This document shows positions 30,526 to 39,930 of a stretch of 64,000 nucleotides of DNA, piece after piece. Within the stretch, counting starts at the first letter, position 1, and each line of letters opens with the position of its first letter. Position numbers and translations under genes: made by a program. The notes under the pieces are model-generated. The model was not told where the DNA came from, did no database searches, and saw nothing but the letters and a program-made list of their open reading frames with translations. This DNA is from Euglena gracilis (taxonomy: Eukaryota > Euglenida > Euglenophyceae > Euglenales), in NCBI GenBank assembly GCA_039621445.1, contig CP154954.1, positions 15,429,661 to 15,493,660 on the forward strand, given 5' to 3'.

Positions 30526-31839
30526 GGCCAGAGTGCAAGTTGGTCGTCGGCAATGGGGCCGGGTGCTAGGTCGCAGGGATAGGGGTCCTTCACGTGGGGT
30601 TATCCGGTGAATAGGTCCCGGCTCGAGCTGAACGTCACCACAGAGTGTGACATCTTGGTGTCTGGGCCTCTCGGCTATGACAGCGTCGTTAGGGCTTATA
30701 TCACCGTGTTGGTCACCTTGTTGGTAGTTTAGTTGCCTTTGTGCTGTCCGTCGTGCCCTCCGGACATGACGGTCAACTGAAATTACTGATCTTTTCGGAC
30801 GTAAGAAGGCCATGATGTCCAGGATATCAACGGTGTGTGCATTCAATGGGGAGAGGTCGGACGAGGAGGGCTCCGTTGGAGGTACTCTGGGGAAAGTGCC
30901 TCTCGGCCGGAGAACGTTGGGTAGTGTCATTAGGTGAATAGGGGGCAGGTAGAGGTGAAAGGCCTCGCCGACGTTGCATACTTCGGACCATAAAACAGTC
31001 AGCAACCACATACTGGCATGTACACTCGATGGGGAGTCGTGACGTGGTGGTCGATGTGGCAATAGCCCTATGAGCACAAACAGAACTCCTCTCAAAACTT
31101 CCCAGCATTCGGTGAGCTCATAGACGGTAGTGTTCTCAACCAGGACATCGGAAAGGAAGGCGTCTCGGAAACTTTGAAGTTCTGCATCCACCTCTTGAAG
31201 GCTCGCCAGCAATCTGTGCCGGATGAAGTTTTCTTGAAGTCCCCTGGAGACAGGGATTGTTGGTCTTTCCATGGTAGCCAGACGGAAGTAGATGGGTCCT
31301 GGTTGTGTTTGGACGTCACCATGGGTGGTGATTCGTTCCCCCCTTCCAGTCGGCTGGTGTCCTTCTGAAAACTTTTCCCGGGTTTGTTCTGCCGTGTGTC
31401 CTCGGCTTGTTATGGAGTGTACTTTTGCTGTCTCAGTAGATGGAAATACTGTGGCTGAAAAAACAGGGCAGGTTTCCCTGTGGTGCAAGCACCAACCTGC
31501 CGAGGCAGTGATGGTTTCAATGTCACACAAAGTGCATTTCAGCCAGTATGTAGCTTTGGGAAGAAGTGATTGGGAGGAGCCATCGGGGCCTTGCCGCAAC
31601 GGTAGTTCGGCCTTGATCCGAAAGAAATCAGTCATGTTCATGGCAACAAGTTGGTCCAATAAATCCATGACTTCACCACAGGGTCCATTAAAAGCCGTCA
31701 GCGGGCCTGGATTGGTTTCCACATCACCCATTGTTGTCAGAGAATCACCTCGCCCCGTCTTCAGATATGCATCTTCCGGTTTCTTCCCCCCGTGCGGGCT
31801 TGCAGGGCAGGGGTGTATGTCGCCGGCTGTTTCTGCCAT
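30526..31839 (-). CDS. Element 1 upstream protein, 5' part, with three 2A-like motifs
   Basis: ATG at 31837-31839. The frame holds GDVETNPGP (31702-31728), GDVQTQPGP (31294-31320) and GDVQLEPGP (30613-30639), about 136 and 227 residues apart. The first two are each preceded by TGRG(D/E), suggesting duplication of a 2A cassette. Only the first fits the consensus fully; the others have Gln for Glu and Gln/Glu for Asn. A Cys/His set near residues 75-95 (CTLC...CLHHRETC) resembles a zinc finger. Then comes hydrophobic sequence (VLRGVLFVLIGLLPHRPP). The frame runs into the LTR at 30520 and continues at 21914. Confidence 0.8.
30613..30639 (-). other. Degenerate 2A-like motif GDVQLEPGP
   Basis: E-to-Q and N-to-E changes from the consensus; PGP retained. 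Confidence 0.6.
31294..31320 (-). other. Degenerate 2A-like motif GDVQTQPGP
   Basis: E-to-Q and N-to-Q changes from the consensus; skipping is probably weak or absent. Confidence 0.65.
31702..31728 (-). other. 2A-like motif GDVETNPGP
   Basis: Full consensus match. If active it would release the first 46 residues or so as a separate peptide. Confidence 0.85.
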
Positions 31840-31905
31840 GCGGAGGGGCTCCCATTAGGAAATCCTAATAGGATGTTCTTCCATCCTAACTTCCTCATCG
31901 GGCAC

Positions 31906-31931
31906 ACTTTCTGAGTGTCTATTTTTTTTCG
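31906..31931 (+). other. Euglena spliced-leader sequence at the 5' end of element 2
   Basis: Reads ACTTTCTGAGTGTCTA, then eight T, then CG. This equals the Euglena spliced leader as I remember it, over all 26 positions. In an SL RNA gene a GT donor would follow the CG. Here TTCGCATATC follows, so this is a leader already joined to an mRNA body and copied back into DNA. It marks the 5' end of element 2. Confidence 0.88.
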
Positions 31932-32261
31932 TTCGCATATCATGTCGGACAACTGAAAGCCCCTGGTGGGGTTCAAGCTTTCAACTACCTGAAGTTCCAA
32001 CTTACAACTCAAGTCAGTGAAATATTGAAGCTGCCTTGACAGAAGCACAAGTTCGACACAGAAGTACAAATCCGAGATACAGTACAGCAAAGACAATTAC
32101 TGGAGCTGTCTGGAGCAGTGAAGTGGTTCATCTCCTTGCGGCTGTTGCAGGAGCACACCATCCTCTGCTACACCAGTTGGCTGGAAGCATTACCTCTGTT
32201 TCACTTTACTTTGCTGTACCATCTGTGCTGTAACATAGCGACCACTGTCCCACCCTGCACT

Positions 32262-33062
32262 ATGGCCCCAGGGCCTTCTGAACACTCCAGAGATGTGGCC
32301 CCAGGGCCCCAGACTTTTGCCATGATGATCCCAGATTTTGCCCCAGGGCCCAACAGATTTCAAGCCAAAAAGAACACTTACACAGAAAAGTTTTTCAGAG
32401 CTGTGGCCCCAGGGCCCAAGGCCTTTGCCATGATGCTCCCAGATTTTGCCCCAGGGCTCAACACATTACAAATGAAAATGGACACTGGCACAGGAAAGTT
32501 TTTCAGAGACGTGGCCCCAGGGCCCCAGGCAGAGTTTTCCCCAGGGCTCAACAGATTTCAAGTCCAAATGGACACTGGCACAGGACAGTTTTTCGGAGAT
32601 GTGGCCCCAGGGCACAAGACTTTTGCCATGTTGCTCCCAGATTTTCCCCCAGGGCTCAACACATTTCAAGTCAAAATGGACACTGGCACAGGAAAGTTTC
32701 TCAGGGATATGGCCCCAGAGCCCAAGGCTTTTGCCAGGATGCTCCCAGATTTTGCCCCAGGGCTCAACACATTTCAAGTCAAAACGGACACCTGCACAGG
32801 AAAGTTTTTCAGAGATGTGGCTCCAGGACCCCAGGCAGATTTTGCCCCAGGGCTCAACACATTTCAAATCAAAATGGACACGGGCACAGAAAAGTTTTTC
32901 AAAGATGTGGGCTCAGGACCCCCGGCTTTTGCCACGATGCTCCCAGACTTTGCCCCAGGGCTCAACACATTTCAAGTCAAAATGGACACTTGCGCAGGAA
33001 AGGTTTTAGGAGAAGTGGCCCCTCGAATAACAACTGGGACAAACGTTAAAACACCCTACCAG
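32262..33062 (+). CDS. Element 2 leader protein made of tandem Pro/Gly repeats
   Basis: The frame is open from about 32118; the ATG at 32262 (MAPGPSEHSRDVAPGP) fits a start. It consists of about eight copies of a unit like DVAPGP.xFAMMLPDFAPGLNTFQVKMDTGTGKFFR, in a long form (about 120 bases) and a short form lacking the FAMML part. Removing the hAT-like insert and one CCTACCAG copy joins it in frame to GRQDLLSCGDVPTHPGP, so it is the N-terminal part of the 2A polyprotein. The role is unknown; repeat number probably varies. Codon-level similarity between units points to recent expansion. Confidence 0.65.
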
Positions 33063-33242
33063 CAAGGTTCCCGGGCTGTTTTTAAACAAGTTGTTTAAAA
33101 CAGGTTTTTTTCCTATTTGTGGTGTTTTCTTTAAAAAAAGCACCCCTTTATAAAACAAAAAACAGTTTTTAAACCGTTTTTTATTCATGAAAGTTTTTTT
33201 GCTTTGTTTTAAAACAAAAAAAACGGGAACCTTGCCTACCAG
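33055..33242. mobile_element. hAT-like MITE, 172 bp, with 8-bp target duplication
   Basis: Element 33063-33234 has ends CAAGGTTCCCG and CGGGAACCTTG. CCTACCAG lies on both sides (33055-33062, 33235-33242). An 8-bp duplication and CA..TG-type ends are hAT hallmarks. The interior is T/A-rich with a GTTTTAAAACA palindrome. Confidence 0.85.
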
Positions 33243-33266
33243 GGAAGACAGGATCTGCTCTCCTGC

Positions 33267-33293
33267 GGGGACGTCCCCACGCACCCTGGACCG
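33267..33293 (+). other. Degenerate 2A-like motif GDVPTHPGP
   Basis: Consensus Glu and Asn are replaced; PGP kept. Probably inactive. Confidence 0.6.
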
Positions 33294-33365
33294 ACGCATC
33301 ACTCCAGAACAGACCACACGCACAGCCCGAACGTCCGGCTGGGGAGAGGAAGCATCCTCACCTGT

Positions 33366-33392
33366 GGTGACGTGGAACAAAACCCGGGCCCA
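33366..33392 (+). other. 2A-like motif GDVEQNPGP
   Basis: Full consensus match, preceded by GRGSILTC. Confidence 0.88.
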
Positions 33393-33667
33393 CCGGGAAA
33401 GACGCCCCGAGTACGGCCACGGGAAGAAAACAATGCTGAACCGCAACAGGGCACAGATGATCAAATCACCGCCACATTCACTGATTTAGCACACCCGGCA
33501 GGACCACCATTGGGGAGCGCAGATGCTGCAACAGTCACAAATGCGGCAGGCAATGCCTCCAACTTGCGAAGCTTACCCGACCAACCCTTCGCATGCAACA
33601 TGAGGGCCCCGAAGTGCTTCAAACGCCGGCTTCAACCATCCGACACCTCCCAGTCTCGACCCAACAA

Positions 33668-33919
33668 GGGGGGTTGGTACACCCCCCCCCCCCCCACCAC
33701 TCCGAGTGCTTCCCCACGCCATTACCCCCCCTCCCCCCCCCTAGCCGGACCCCCTCGCCACGCCACCGGCGATTTTCGCGATTTTTTGAACGAAAATTTT
33801 GTTGGCGACCATGGTACACCCCCCCCCCCCCCCCTCGTCGCCGCCCCCCTCGCCACGCCATTTCCCCCCCCTCCCCCCCCCCCTATTCGGACCCCCTCGC
33901 CACGGCGTACCAACCCCCC
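33668..33919. mobile_element. G/C-terminated MITE, family C, copy 1
   Basis: Ends GGGGGGTTGGTACACC and GGCGTACCAACCCCCC. The interior holds CCCTCGCCACGCCA repeats and a GCGATTTTCGCGATTTTTTGA block. It is inserted in the element 2 leader frame. The duplication is unclear (possibly ACA). Confidence 0.8.
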
Positions 33920-34581
33920 ACAGTCTTCTCATGGGCACTACAAAGATACACGACACAACCAACGGAGGAGTCCCTATTCGGGGTTCTAGCCCTGCCGAAA
34001 TTAACCCTGAGAGCTGTCAAACTCAAGGGGAAGTTCTCAAGAGACATTCTTGAAAGCACAATTCTCCAACGCCTCCACCTCTTCAGACAAGGAGGATGGG
34101 CAGAACTGGCAAGTAGCTTGCTAGAGGAATTCAGTTGCGCACAACAAACAGGAACAGAGACCCGCTCCCAAAAAAAGATCCGGGAGGACCCCTCTTGTGC
34201 AAAAAACTGAAATCTCTTGACCAGCATCCGGCGTCTCGTAGGAGAAGGGGCGGCGCGAAAAGCCATCCAGGTCCTACAGAGCAAAGGAACGCAAGACGTG
34301 CGAGACCCACGGGTACTTCAGAAATTGCAAGACTTACACCCAAAAGCAGACCGCCCAATTGTCACGCGCCCACCACCTGAAACCCTGAACAAATCACATG
34401 ACGCAGCAGTTTGGTCAAGCATGGTGAAAGAAAGTGTCCTCAAATTCAACCGCACCAACGCGCCAGGACCCTCTGGTCTCCGCATCAGCCACCTCCAAGA
34501 CTGCCTTCGCCGCCCGGGCAATGTGGCTCTCCTGCAACAAGCCCTAACGGACTTCTGCATCAAGTGGGACAAAGGTGCCAT
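33920..34581 (+). pseudogene. Element 2 polyprotein, RT N-terminal region
   Basis: Frames 33593-34210 and 34217-34642 hold LALPKLTLRAVKLKGKF, then IRRLVGEGAARKAIQVLQ, then NAPGPSGLRISHLQDCL (RT motif 0). A stop and frame change lie near 34205. These pieces match element 1 residues before its RT and up to about residue 180. Confidence 0.75.
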
Positions 34582-34933
34582 CCCCCCCCCCCCGAGCTAT
34601 CCCCCCCCCCCCGAGCTATTCCCATTCGGGGTACGGGAATAGCTCACTGTCATAGCACTTTTTATGAAGAACTTCCTAAGAAAGTGGTCAAAAATCGACG
34701 TTTTTGGACCATTTTCAAAAATCACCTTTTGGCAAATGTGCTCAAAATTGACCATTTTTTTGCCAACATCCAAAAAGTTGCCAAAAATGACCCCTTTTGG
34801 GTTGCCCGAGGGTCGGGTATGGGAATAGCTCGGGGGGGGGACCTAGGTCCCCCCCCCGAGCTGTTCCCCCCCCGTACTGTTCCCATTGGGCCGTAAAGGG
34901 TCCCGGGGACGGGAATAGCTCGGGGGGGGGGGG
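34582..34933. mobile_element. G/C-terminated MITE, family D (GAGCTATTCCC)
   Basis: Starts with a C-run and GAGCTATTCCC and ends GGGAATAGCTC and a G-run. CAT lies on both sides (34579-34581, 34934-34936). Internal repeats of both ends suggest a nested or tandem origin. Confidence 0.75.
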
Positions 34934-35172
34934 CATGGTGTATCCCACAACCGCATTCCCACATTTGGTGCTCAGCCTCACTGACAGCACTCACCAAAGA
35001 AGGAGGAGGGACACGACCAATTGCCGTCGGGGAAACACTGAGAAGAGTCGCCGGAAAAACAATCCTGAAGCACCCGCAAGTCCGCAATGAATTGGAATCA
35101 TTCCTACCAATACAATTGTGACTGGGAGTACCAAATGCTACAGAGTTCATCGCGCAAGGTGCACAACACATT
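34934..35172 (+). pseudogene. Element 2 RT, middle piece
   Basis: Reads AFPHLVLSL, then after a frameshift TRPIAVGETLRRVAGKTILKHPQV and FIAQGAQH, matching element 1 RT residues about 195-270. Continues after the next MITE. Confidence 0.75.
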
Positions 35173-35428
35173 GGGGGGTTGGTACACCCCTCCCCCCCCC
35201 CCCTCTCCGAGGGCCTCGCCCCCCCCTTTCCCCCCCCCCCCCCCCCCCCCTAGCCGGACCCCCTCGCCACGCCACCGGCGATTTTCGCAATTTTTTGAAC
35301 GAGAATTTTGTTGGAAAACCATGGTACACCCCTCCCCCCCCCCTGGTTGCCGACCCCCTCGCCACGCCATTTACCCCCCCCTCCCCCCCCCCTATTCGGA
35401 CCCCCTCGCCACGGCGTACCAACCCCCC
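35173..35428. mobile_element. G/C-terminated MITE, family C, copy 2
   Basis: Same ends as copy 1. ATT (or CATTG, sharing the terminal G/C) is duplicated at 35170-35172 and 35429-35431. Excision with one copy restores the RT frame FIAQGAQHIVQALQ. Confidence 0.85.
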
Positions 35429-35521
35429 ATTGTACAAGCACTTCAAGCATCCTCCAATTGGGCGCTCTTGCAGGTGGACTTCCGCAAAGCCTTCAACAAT
35501 TCGCACAGAACCCAAATGTGA
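35429..35521 (+). pseudogene. Element 2 RT, motif A piece
   Basis: VQALQASSNWALLQVDFRKAFNN matches LLQVDVSNAFN of element 1. RT homology stops shortly afterwards. Confidence 0.75.
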
Positions 35522-36140
35522 ATGAACCCCAGTGCGATTAAAATTTTAACTCTCACATGGTGGGGTTGAAATTAAAATTTAAGACTCACGAGGGGGGGGC
35601 TGAAAATTTAAATTTTCAGTCTCACGGCAGGGGGGGGGATTGATATCCGCAATTTTTCCGCAATTTCCGCAATTTTCCGCAGTTTCCGCAATTTTCCGCA
35701 ATTTTCCACATTTTTCCCGCAATTTCCGCAATTTTTCCGCAATTTTCCACCATTTTTTTGAAGAATTTTTTCCCCACCACCGAAGATGGAAGATGCAATG
35801 AGTTCAAGCCATTCTTCAAATGGATCAACAGGTGTGCGATTGTGTTTTGTTGTCCCCCCCAGTTTACCAATTTTTCTCACAGGTGCACCACTGGTCACAG
35901 GAGACAAGGGCACAGGGGGGGAGGGGGGGGTCCGAGGGGGGGGGTTGGAAGCTGTACAGGGGGGGCAGGGGGGGGGTCCCCAGAAAATCACAACTGTACT
36001 GCCTACCCCCGAGACAGTTGCGACATTTTTCGTCCAATTGAGGTTGGCAATGATGGATTTTGCGAAATTCAGATGCATTTTGCAAAACATTTGTGTCTTG
36101 TAAAAGAGTGGTAGCCAGTATTTTCACTTTAAACACTTAA
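35522..36140. other. No gene seen; CCGCAATTT minisatellite
   Basis: Bases 35632-35755 are a degenerate tandem repeat of (T)CCGCAATTT. A similar array with the same start (TTGATATC(C/T)GCAATTT) lies at 59215-59340. The rest has G-rich tracts. A minus-strand open stretch near 35770-35900 looks faintly protein-like but has no support. Confidence 0.5.
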
Positions 36141-36210
36141 CGTGACCCCCCCTTATTTGTCCCCCCCCCCCTAATTGGCCAGAGCCCAGGTGGCCAATTA
36201 GGGGGGGGGG
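36141..36210. repeat. G/C-terminated inverted repeat, family A (CTAATTGGCC)
   Basis: C-run, CTAATTGGCCAGAG, then CAGGTGGCCAATTAG, G-run. The inverted halves meet near 36185. Other copies lie near 39940, 45590 and 45770. Confidence 0.75.
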
Positions 36211-39050
36211 GTTCTCATTTCAAGGGAAAATGCCTTTATTCGGGTGTTTTTCGGGGGTTCGCGATTATGAAGGACGGGGTCCAGATGGCCAATTGCGGGG
36301 GGTTAGGGCAGCGGTGTCGGAACAATTTTTTCCCGCGGGGGGGGCGAGGAACCGACAAAATTTGGAGCACATCCTTCTTTTCCCCGGCGCGAAGCGCCGA
36401 GGAAAATTTTTTTCATGGCGCAACCAAAATGTACTTTTTTCTGTCCCCTTGGCCCCGAAGGGGCCGAGACGCTAACGCCTTTTTTGAAGACCAATGCTCC
36501 AAAAACTTGAGCTGGAAAGCGAAATCATGGGAGGCTAGGCGTGCCGCTCCGGGGGGTCCGGGCCCCCCCCCCCCCCCGCCCGCCCCCCCCCCCCCCTCAA
36601 CCCCCCCCCACTGTGCCCAGCATAGCCAAGAAAAACGCATTTTTTTGAGCAAAAATTGCCCAAAAATGGCCAAAAATGGCCACTTTTTGGAACCAAAAAT
36701 GGGCCGCGTGCCGCCCTCGGACCCCCCTCCCACCCCTCCGCCCCCCACGCGGCCGCCCGTGTGGCCGCTCGCCTCAGCCCCCCCCCCACTGTGCCTAGCC
36801 TCCATGGGTAGAACCCCTTTGCAAACCTCCCAATTCAACCCCTGTCGACTTCGCAACCTGGGGGGTGCAGAAGTCATTTTTTTTCACTTTGCGCAAAATC
36901 ATTTTTTTTTCGTTGACCCGAAGAGTTTCCCCCAAACTCGGCTGGTCAAGAAAATGGAGGGAGGGGGACATATGGGGATATCAGTTTGTATTCAAACAGC
37001 CAAGGTGAAAGTGGTTTGTGGGGTCCCAAAGGAGCACCAAACCCCCATGAGGCTTTTTTTTAAAAAAAAAATAATTTTTCTTAGGGGGCACTACCCCTGT
37101 GCCCCCCCCCCCCCCAGTTACACCCCCGTGACCCCCCCCGTGACCTGAGAATCGATCCTTCGCCATTCTTTTTTTTCAGCATTTTTTTAAAAAAAAAACA
37201 ATGAACTTTCATGTATCCTTTTCCGCCCAATGCGCCTTCACACCCAAAAATGGGGGGTCACGGGGGAAGTATGACACTTTGCAGGTAGCCAGGAGGCAAC
37301 ATCCATGACGTGGCATCGCGATAAAATTGGTCATTTTTTGAAAAGGGAATTTTGTTAGGATTTTCTTGACCAACACGTTTTTGGGATGAAGTTTGGGCCA
37401 TTTTTGACAAAATTCCGTTTTGGGTGGGGAAATGCACCAGTTTTTGGCACTTCTTTCAGGGGAAAAGTTTTTTTGGCCCCCGCCCCGTGACCCCCCCCCC
37501 CATGAGGGCTGAAAATTAAAATTTCAGTCTCATTGGGGGGGGGCTGAAAATTGAAATTTAAGTCTCACATGGGGGGGGCTGAAAATTCCATGTGGAACAA
37601 AACTAGTTAGGTGTGGCACCAAACCGGTTCCAAGAAGTTGCACAAAACTGGCCAAAAGATGTGGTGCCAAGACTGGCCTCATATGTGGTACCAGACTGGT
37701 GCCAAGATGTTGCCCGAAAACTGGCCCCCACATGTGAATCTGAATCAAACAGTTGTAAAGCAAACATAGCTGGCACTTCGTTTAAAACGAAGTCAAAAAA
37801 AACACGTTTTTTTAAAAAAAAACATGTTTTTTTTAAAAAAAATAAAAAAAAACGCCATTGAGAGTCCAGGGCAAAAAATTTTTTTTGCCTTTAATTTTAG
37901 CTTTTTTTGCCCGTCCTCGGTCAGAGAAAGACACCAAATTTGGGATGTTTCAAGTTGAAACATCCCAAAATGGCAGAAAAATGCCCTATTTTGACCATTC
38001 TTGTTGAAGATAATCAAAAGTATTGGTTTTCAAGTCATTTGAGCTAAGATTGGTTCACCCTTGCGATCAAAGGCAAAATTTGGACCATCATTTTCCCCTT
38101 TGTTTTTTTTGCCGTTTTTTTTGCCCGTTTTTTTTAATAAAAAACAAAAAAAACGTTTTTTTTTAAAAAAAAAACAAAAAAACGCCAGCTATGAAAGCAA
38201 ATCATAATGACCCAGATGACCATTACGTTGTAAACAAAATGGACAAACAAACAAAAAACCTTCGAGTTTCAAGGCACAGCAACCATAGTGGGCCGACCTG
38301 TTTTTATTTGACGTTGTTTTCTTTGTTTTTTTTTTAATTCTAACAATGTTTTTATTTCAAAAAAATAAAAAAAACGCCCAGTGGGTTTTAATGTAAAAGA
38401 ATTTGAATGCACATTTTAAAATGATTTTTATCAACTTCTATTTAATTTCTGCCAAAAACTTCCTTCCACAAAAATGAAAAAAGTCATAAAATTCCATTTT
38501 TGTTGCATTTTTGGATGTTTTTGACCATTTTTGGCAGTTTTTGCACTTAGTAGGATTCAAAGGGGGTGCCGTCCGCTTGCCCCCCCCCGTGACCCCCCCC
38601 CCGTGACCCGGATTTGAACACCCCCCGATTTTGGGGTCCGCAAACGCACGTGCTTCAATCACAACTGCTTTCAGTATTTTTCTTCAAATGTCGCGGCCAA
38701 GGGTTTACGGCCCAAAAGTCCACATCCCCCCTTAACCCCCCCCCCGTGATCCCCCCCGTGACCCCCCCCATGACCCAGCCCACCCCCAAAGTATGGTTTA
38801 GGAGTTTTATAACAAGTTTTTTTAATGAAATTTTCCTTTTTTGATTTTTTTTTAACTGTTTTTTAAAGAAGAAAAAAACACGTTGTTTTGTTTTTTATTT
38901 ATTAAAAAAAAAACAGAAAAGATGCCCACTATGACAGCAACAGAAATCGGAAAACATACACAACGGCCATTCCCAAGAAAAGGGGGGGGGTTGTGGATCG
39001 CTGAACGAAATAAGAACCACAACAGATAATTTTCCACCTATTCCTCACCA
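36211..39050. other. Repeat-rich DNA without recognisable genes
   Basis: Long homopolymer runs, including poly-C near 36565-36610 and 37100-37140. Repeated CCCCCGTGACCCCCC blocks lie at 37120-37142, 37488-37500, 38580-38600 and 38740-38780. A block with CCAGCATAGCCAAGAAAAA (36617-36640) occurs inverted at 39575-39600. A-runs alternate with T-runs at 37790-38360. Open frames here are low complexity. Confidence 0.5.
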
Positions 39051-39060
39051 TTTTTTTCAA

Positions 39061-39092
39061 TGTGTGTGGTGTGTGTGTGTGTGTGTGTGTCT
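39061..39092. repeat. (GT)n microsatellite
   Basis: GT repeat with one GG interruption. Just after it, ACATCCTGACAACCGAAAGCC (39105-39125) resembles the sequence after the spliced leader of element 2 (31941-31960). Confidence 0.85.
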
Positions 39093-39159
39093 GTCCATTT
39101 CTTGATTCACATCCTGACAACCGAAAGCCTCTAGTGGGTAGTGTTTGAGTTCCGAGCAA

Positions 39160-39930
39160 ATCAAGGTGGTTTATCAATATATGTTATCAACATCAAGTTT
39201 CAACTTCAAGTTACAAGTGACAAGTCAACACCAAGAAGCTGAAAAGTTGTTTTGTTGCTGGAGAAGTTTGGGATGTTGACTTACAGTGAAGATGTTGACT
39301 TACATTGAATTAGTGAATTGACGTGAAATGAACTTATTGGAAGACTAATCTGGACCTGAGCATGTCCCTACTAAACTGCTCCCCGTCATTGGAGGCCAGG
39401 CGCAGTGGGGTGGGGTGAGGGGGGGGGGGCGAGCGGCTGCCGGCGGCCGCGGGGGGGGGGGGGGGGGGGGGCCGGGGGGGGGCGGGCCGGGGGGGCGGGG
39501 CCAATTTCGGGGCCAAATAGGGGGCATTTTTTGCCATTTTTTGGCCATTTTTTTTTTTTTTTAATGTCTTTTTCTTGGCTATGCTTGGCACAGTGCGGGG
39601 GGGGGGGGTCGAGGGGGGGCAAGCGGCAGTGTGGTGCCAAAGTCATTTTTACGAATAAAAGCCCCCTATGTCTTTTTCCATACTTTCGAAAACCCGTCTT
39701 TTTGATTTTCGACGACGGTTTTAAACTGATTTAAAACGATGTTTTAAACGACTGATAAAAGACGAGGCCCACACTGGCGAGCCAAAAATCTTGTCCCCTA
39801 AAAAAAGAGTGCCAAAAATTGGTGCATTTCTGCAACCAAAAGAGTTTTTTTTTTGCAATTTTTTCCCCCTTCAAAAATAGCCATTTGGGCCATTTTTTCA
39901 AAAATGGCCCAAAATGCATCCCAAAAAATG
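39160..39930. other. G-rich repeat region, no gene seen
   Basis: Poly-G run at 39450-39480 inside a GGC-rich block; the inverted copy of the 36.6-kb block follows at 39500-39600. Confidence 0.5.

Larger units (their letters stand above)
18374..31839 (-). mobile_element. Non-LTR retrotransposon element 1 with 2A motifs and RLE (split by LTR element)
   Basis: Read on the minus strand from 31839 to 18374, interrupted by the LTR element 21915-30520. Removing the LTR element and one copy of the CCTGG duplication joins the frame before it (ending ...CTLAPG) to the frame after it (GPFKLSNVAPGHANH...) with no shift. The joined protein has four 2A-like motifs, then an RT and a restriction-like endonuclease after one +1 frame change. 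The element has no LTRs. Its 5' end is probably cut by or abuts element 2 at 31906. Confidence 0.85.
33243..33667 (+). pseudogene. Element 2 polyprotein, 2A region
   Basis: Reads GRQDLLSCGDVPTHPGP (core 33267-33293), then after 33 residues LGRGSILTCGDVEQNPGP (core 33366-33392). Pro/Arg/Gln-rich sequence and an ATVTNAAGNASNL stretch follow. The second motif fits the 2A consensus fully, including the upstream GRGS(I/L)LTC context typical of active class I 2A sequences. The first has Pro for Glu and His for Asn. Open to the MITE at 33668. Confidence 0.8.
31906..35521 (+). mobile_element. Non-LTR retrotransposon element 2 with 2A motifs, 5'-complete, broken
   Basis: Runs from the spliced leader through a repeat-rich leader protein, two 2A-like motifs and RT pieces. 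It is related to element 1 but distinct. The RT pieces RRLVGEGAARKAIQ, APGPSGLRISHLQDCL, TRPIAVGETLRRV and ALLQVDFRKAFN match residues about 55-300 of the element 1 RT. Homology ends shortly after motif A near 35521, so YLDD and the endonuclease are missing. Four nested inserts break it: 33063-33234, 33668-33919, 34582-34933 and 35173-35428. Confidence 0.8.

Noticed and set aside
31906-31931. SL RNA gene
   Set aside because: No GT donor follows the leader and no SL RNA body is seen; a coding element follows.
32466-32867. Minus-strand frame over the element 2 minisatellite
   Set aside because: Shadow of the repeat; the plus frame continues into the 2A region and so is the coding strand.
35608-36090. 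Minus-strand frame with RTPVDPFEEWLELIASSIFGG
   Set aside because: Protein-like for a short stretch, but no start, splice signals or family; it runs into a minisatellite.
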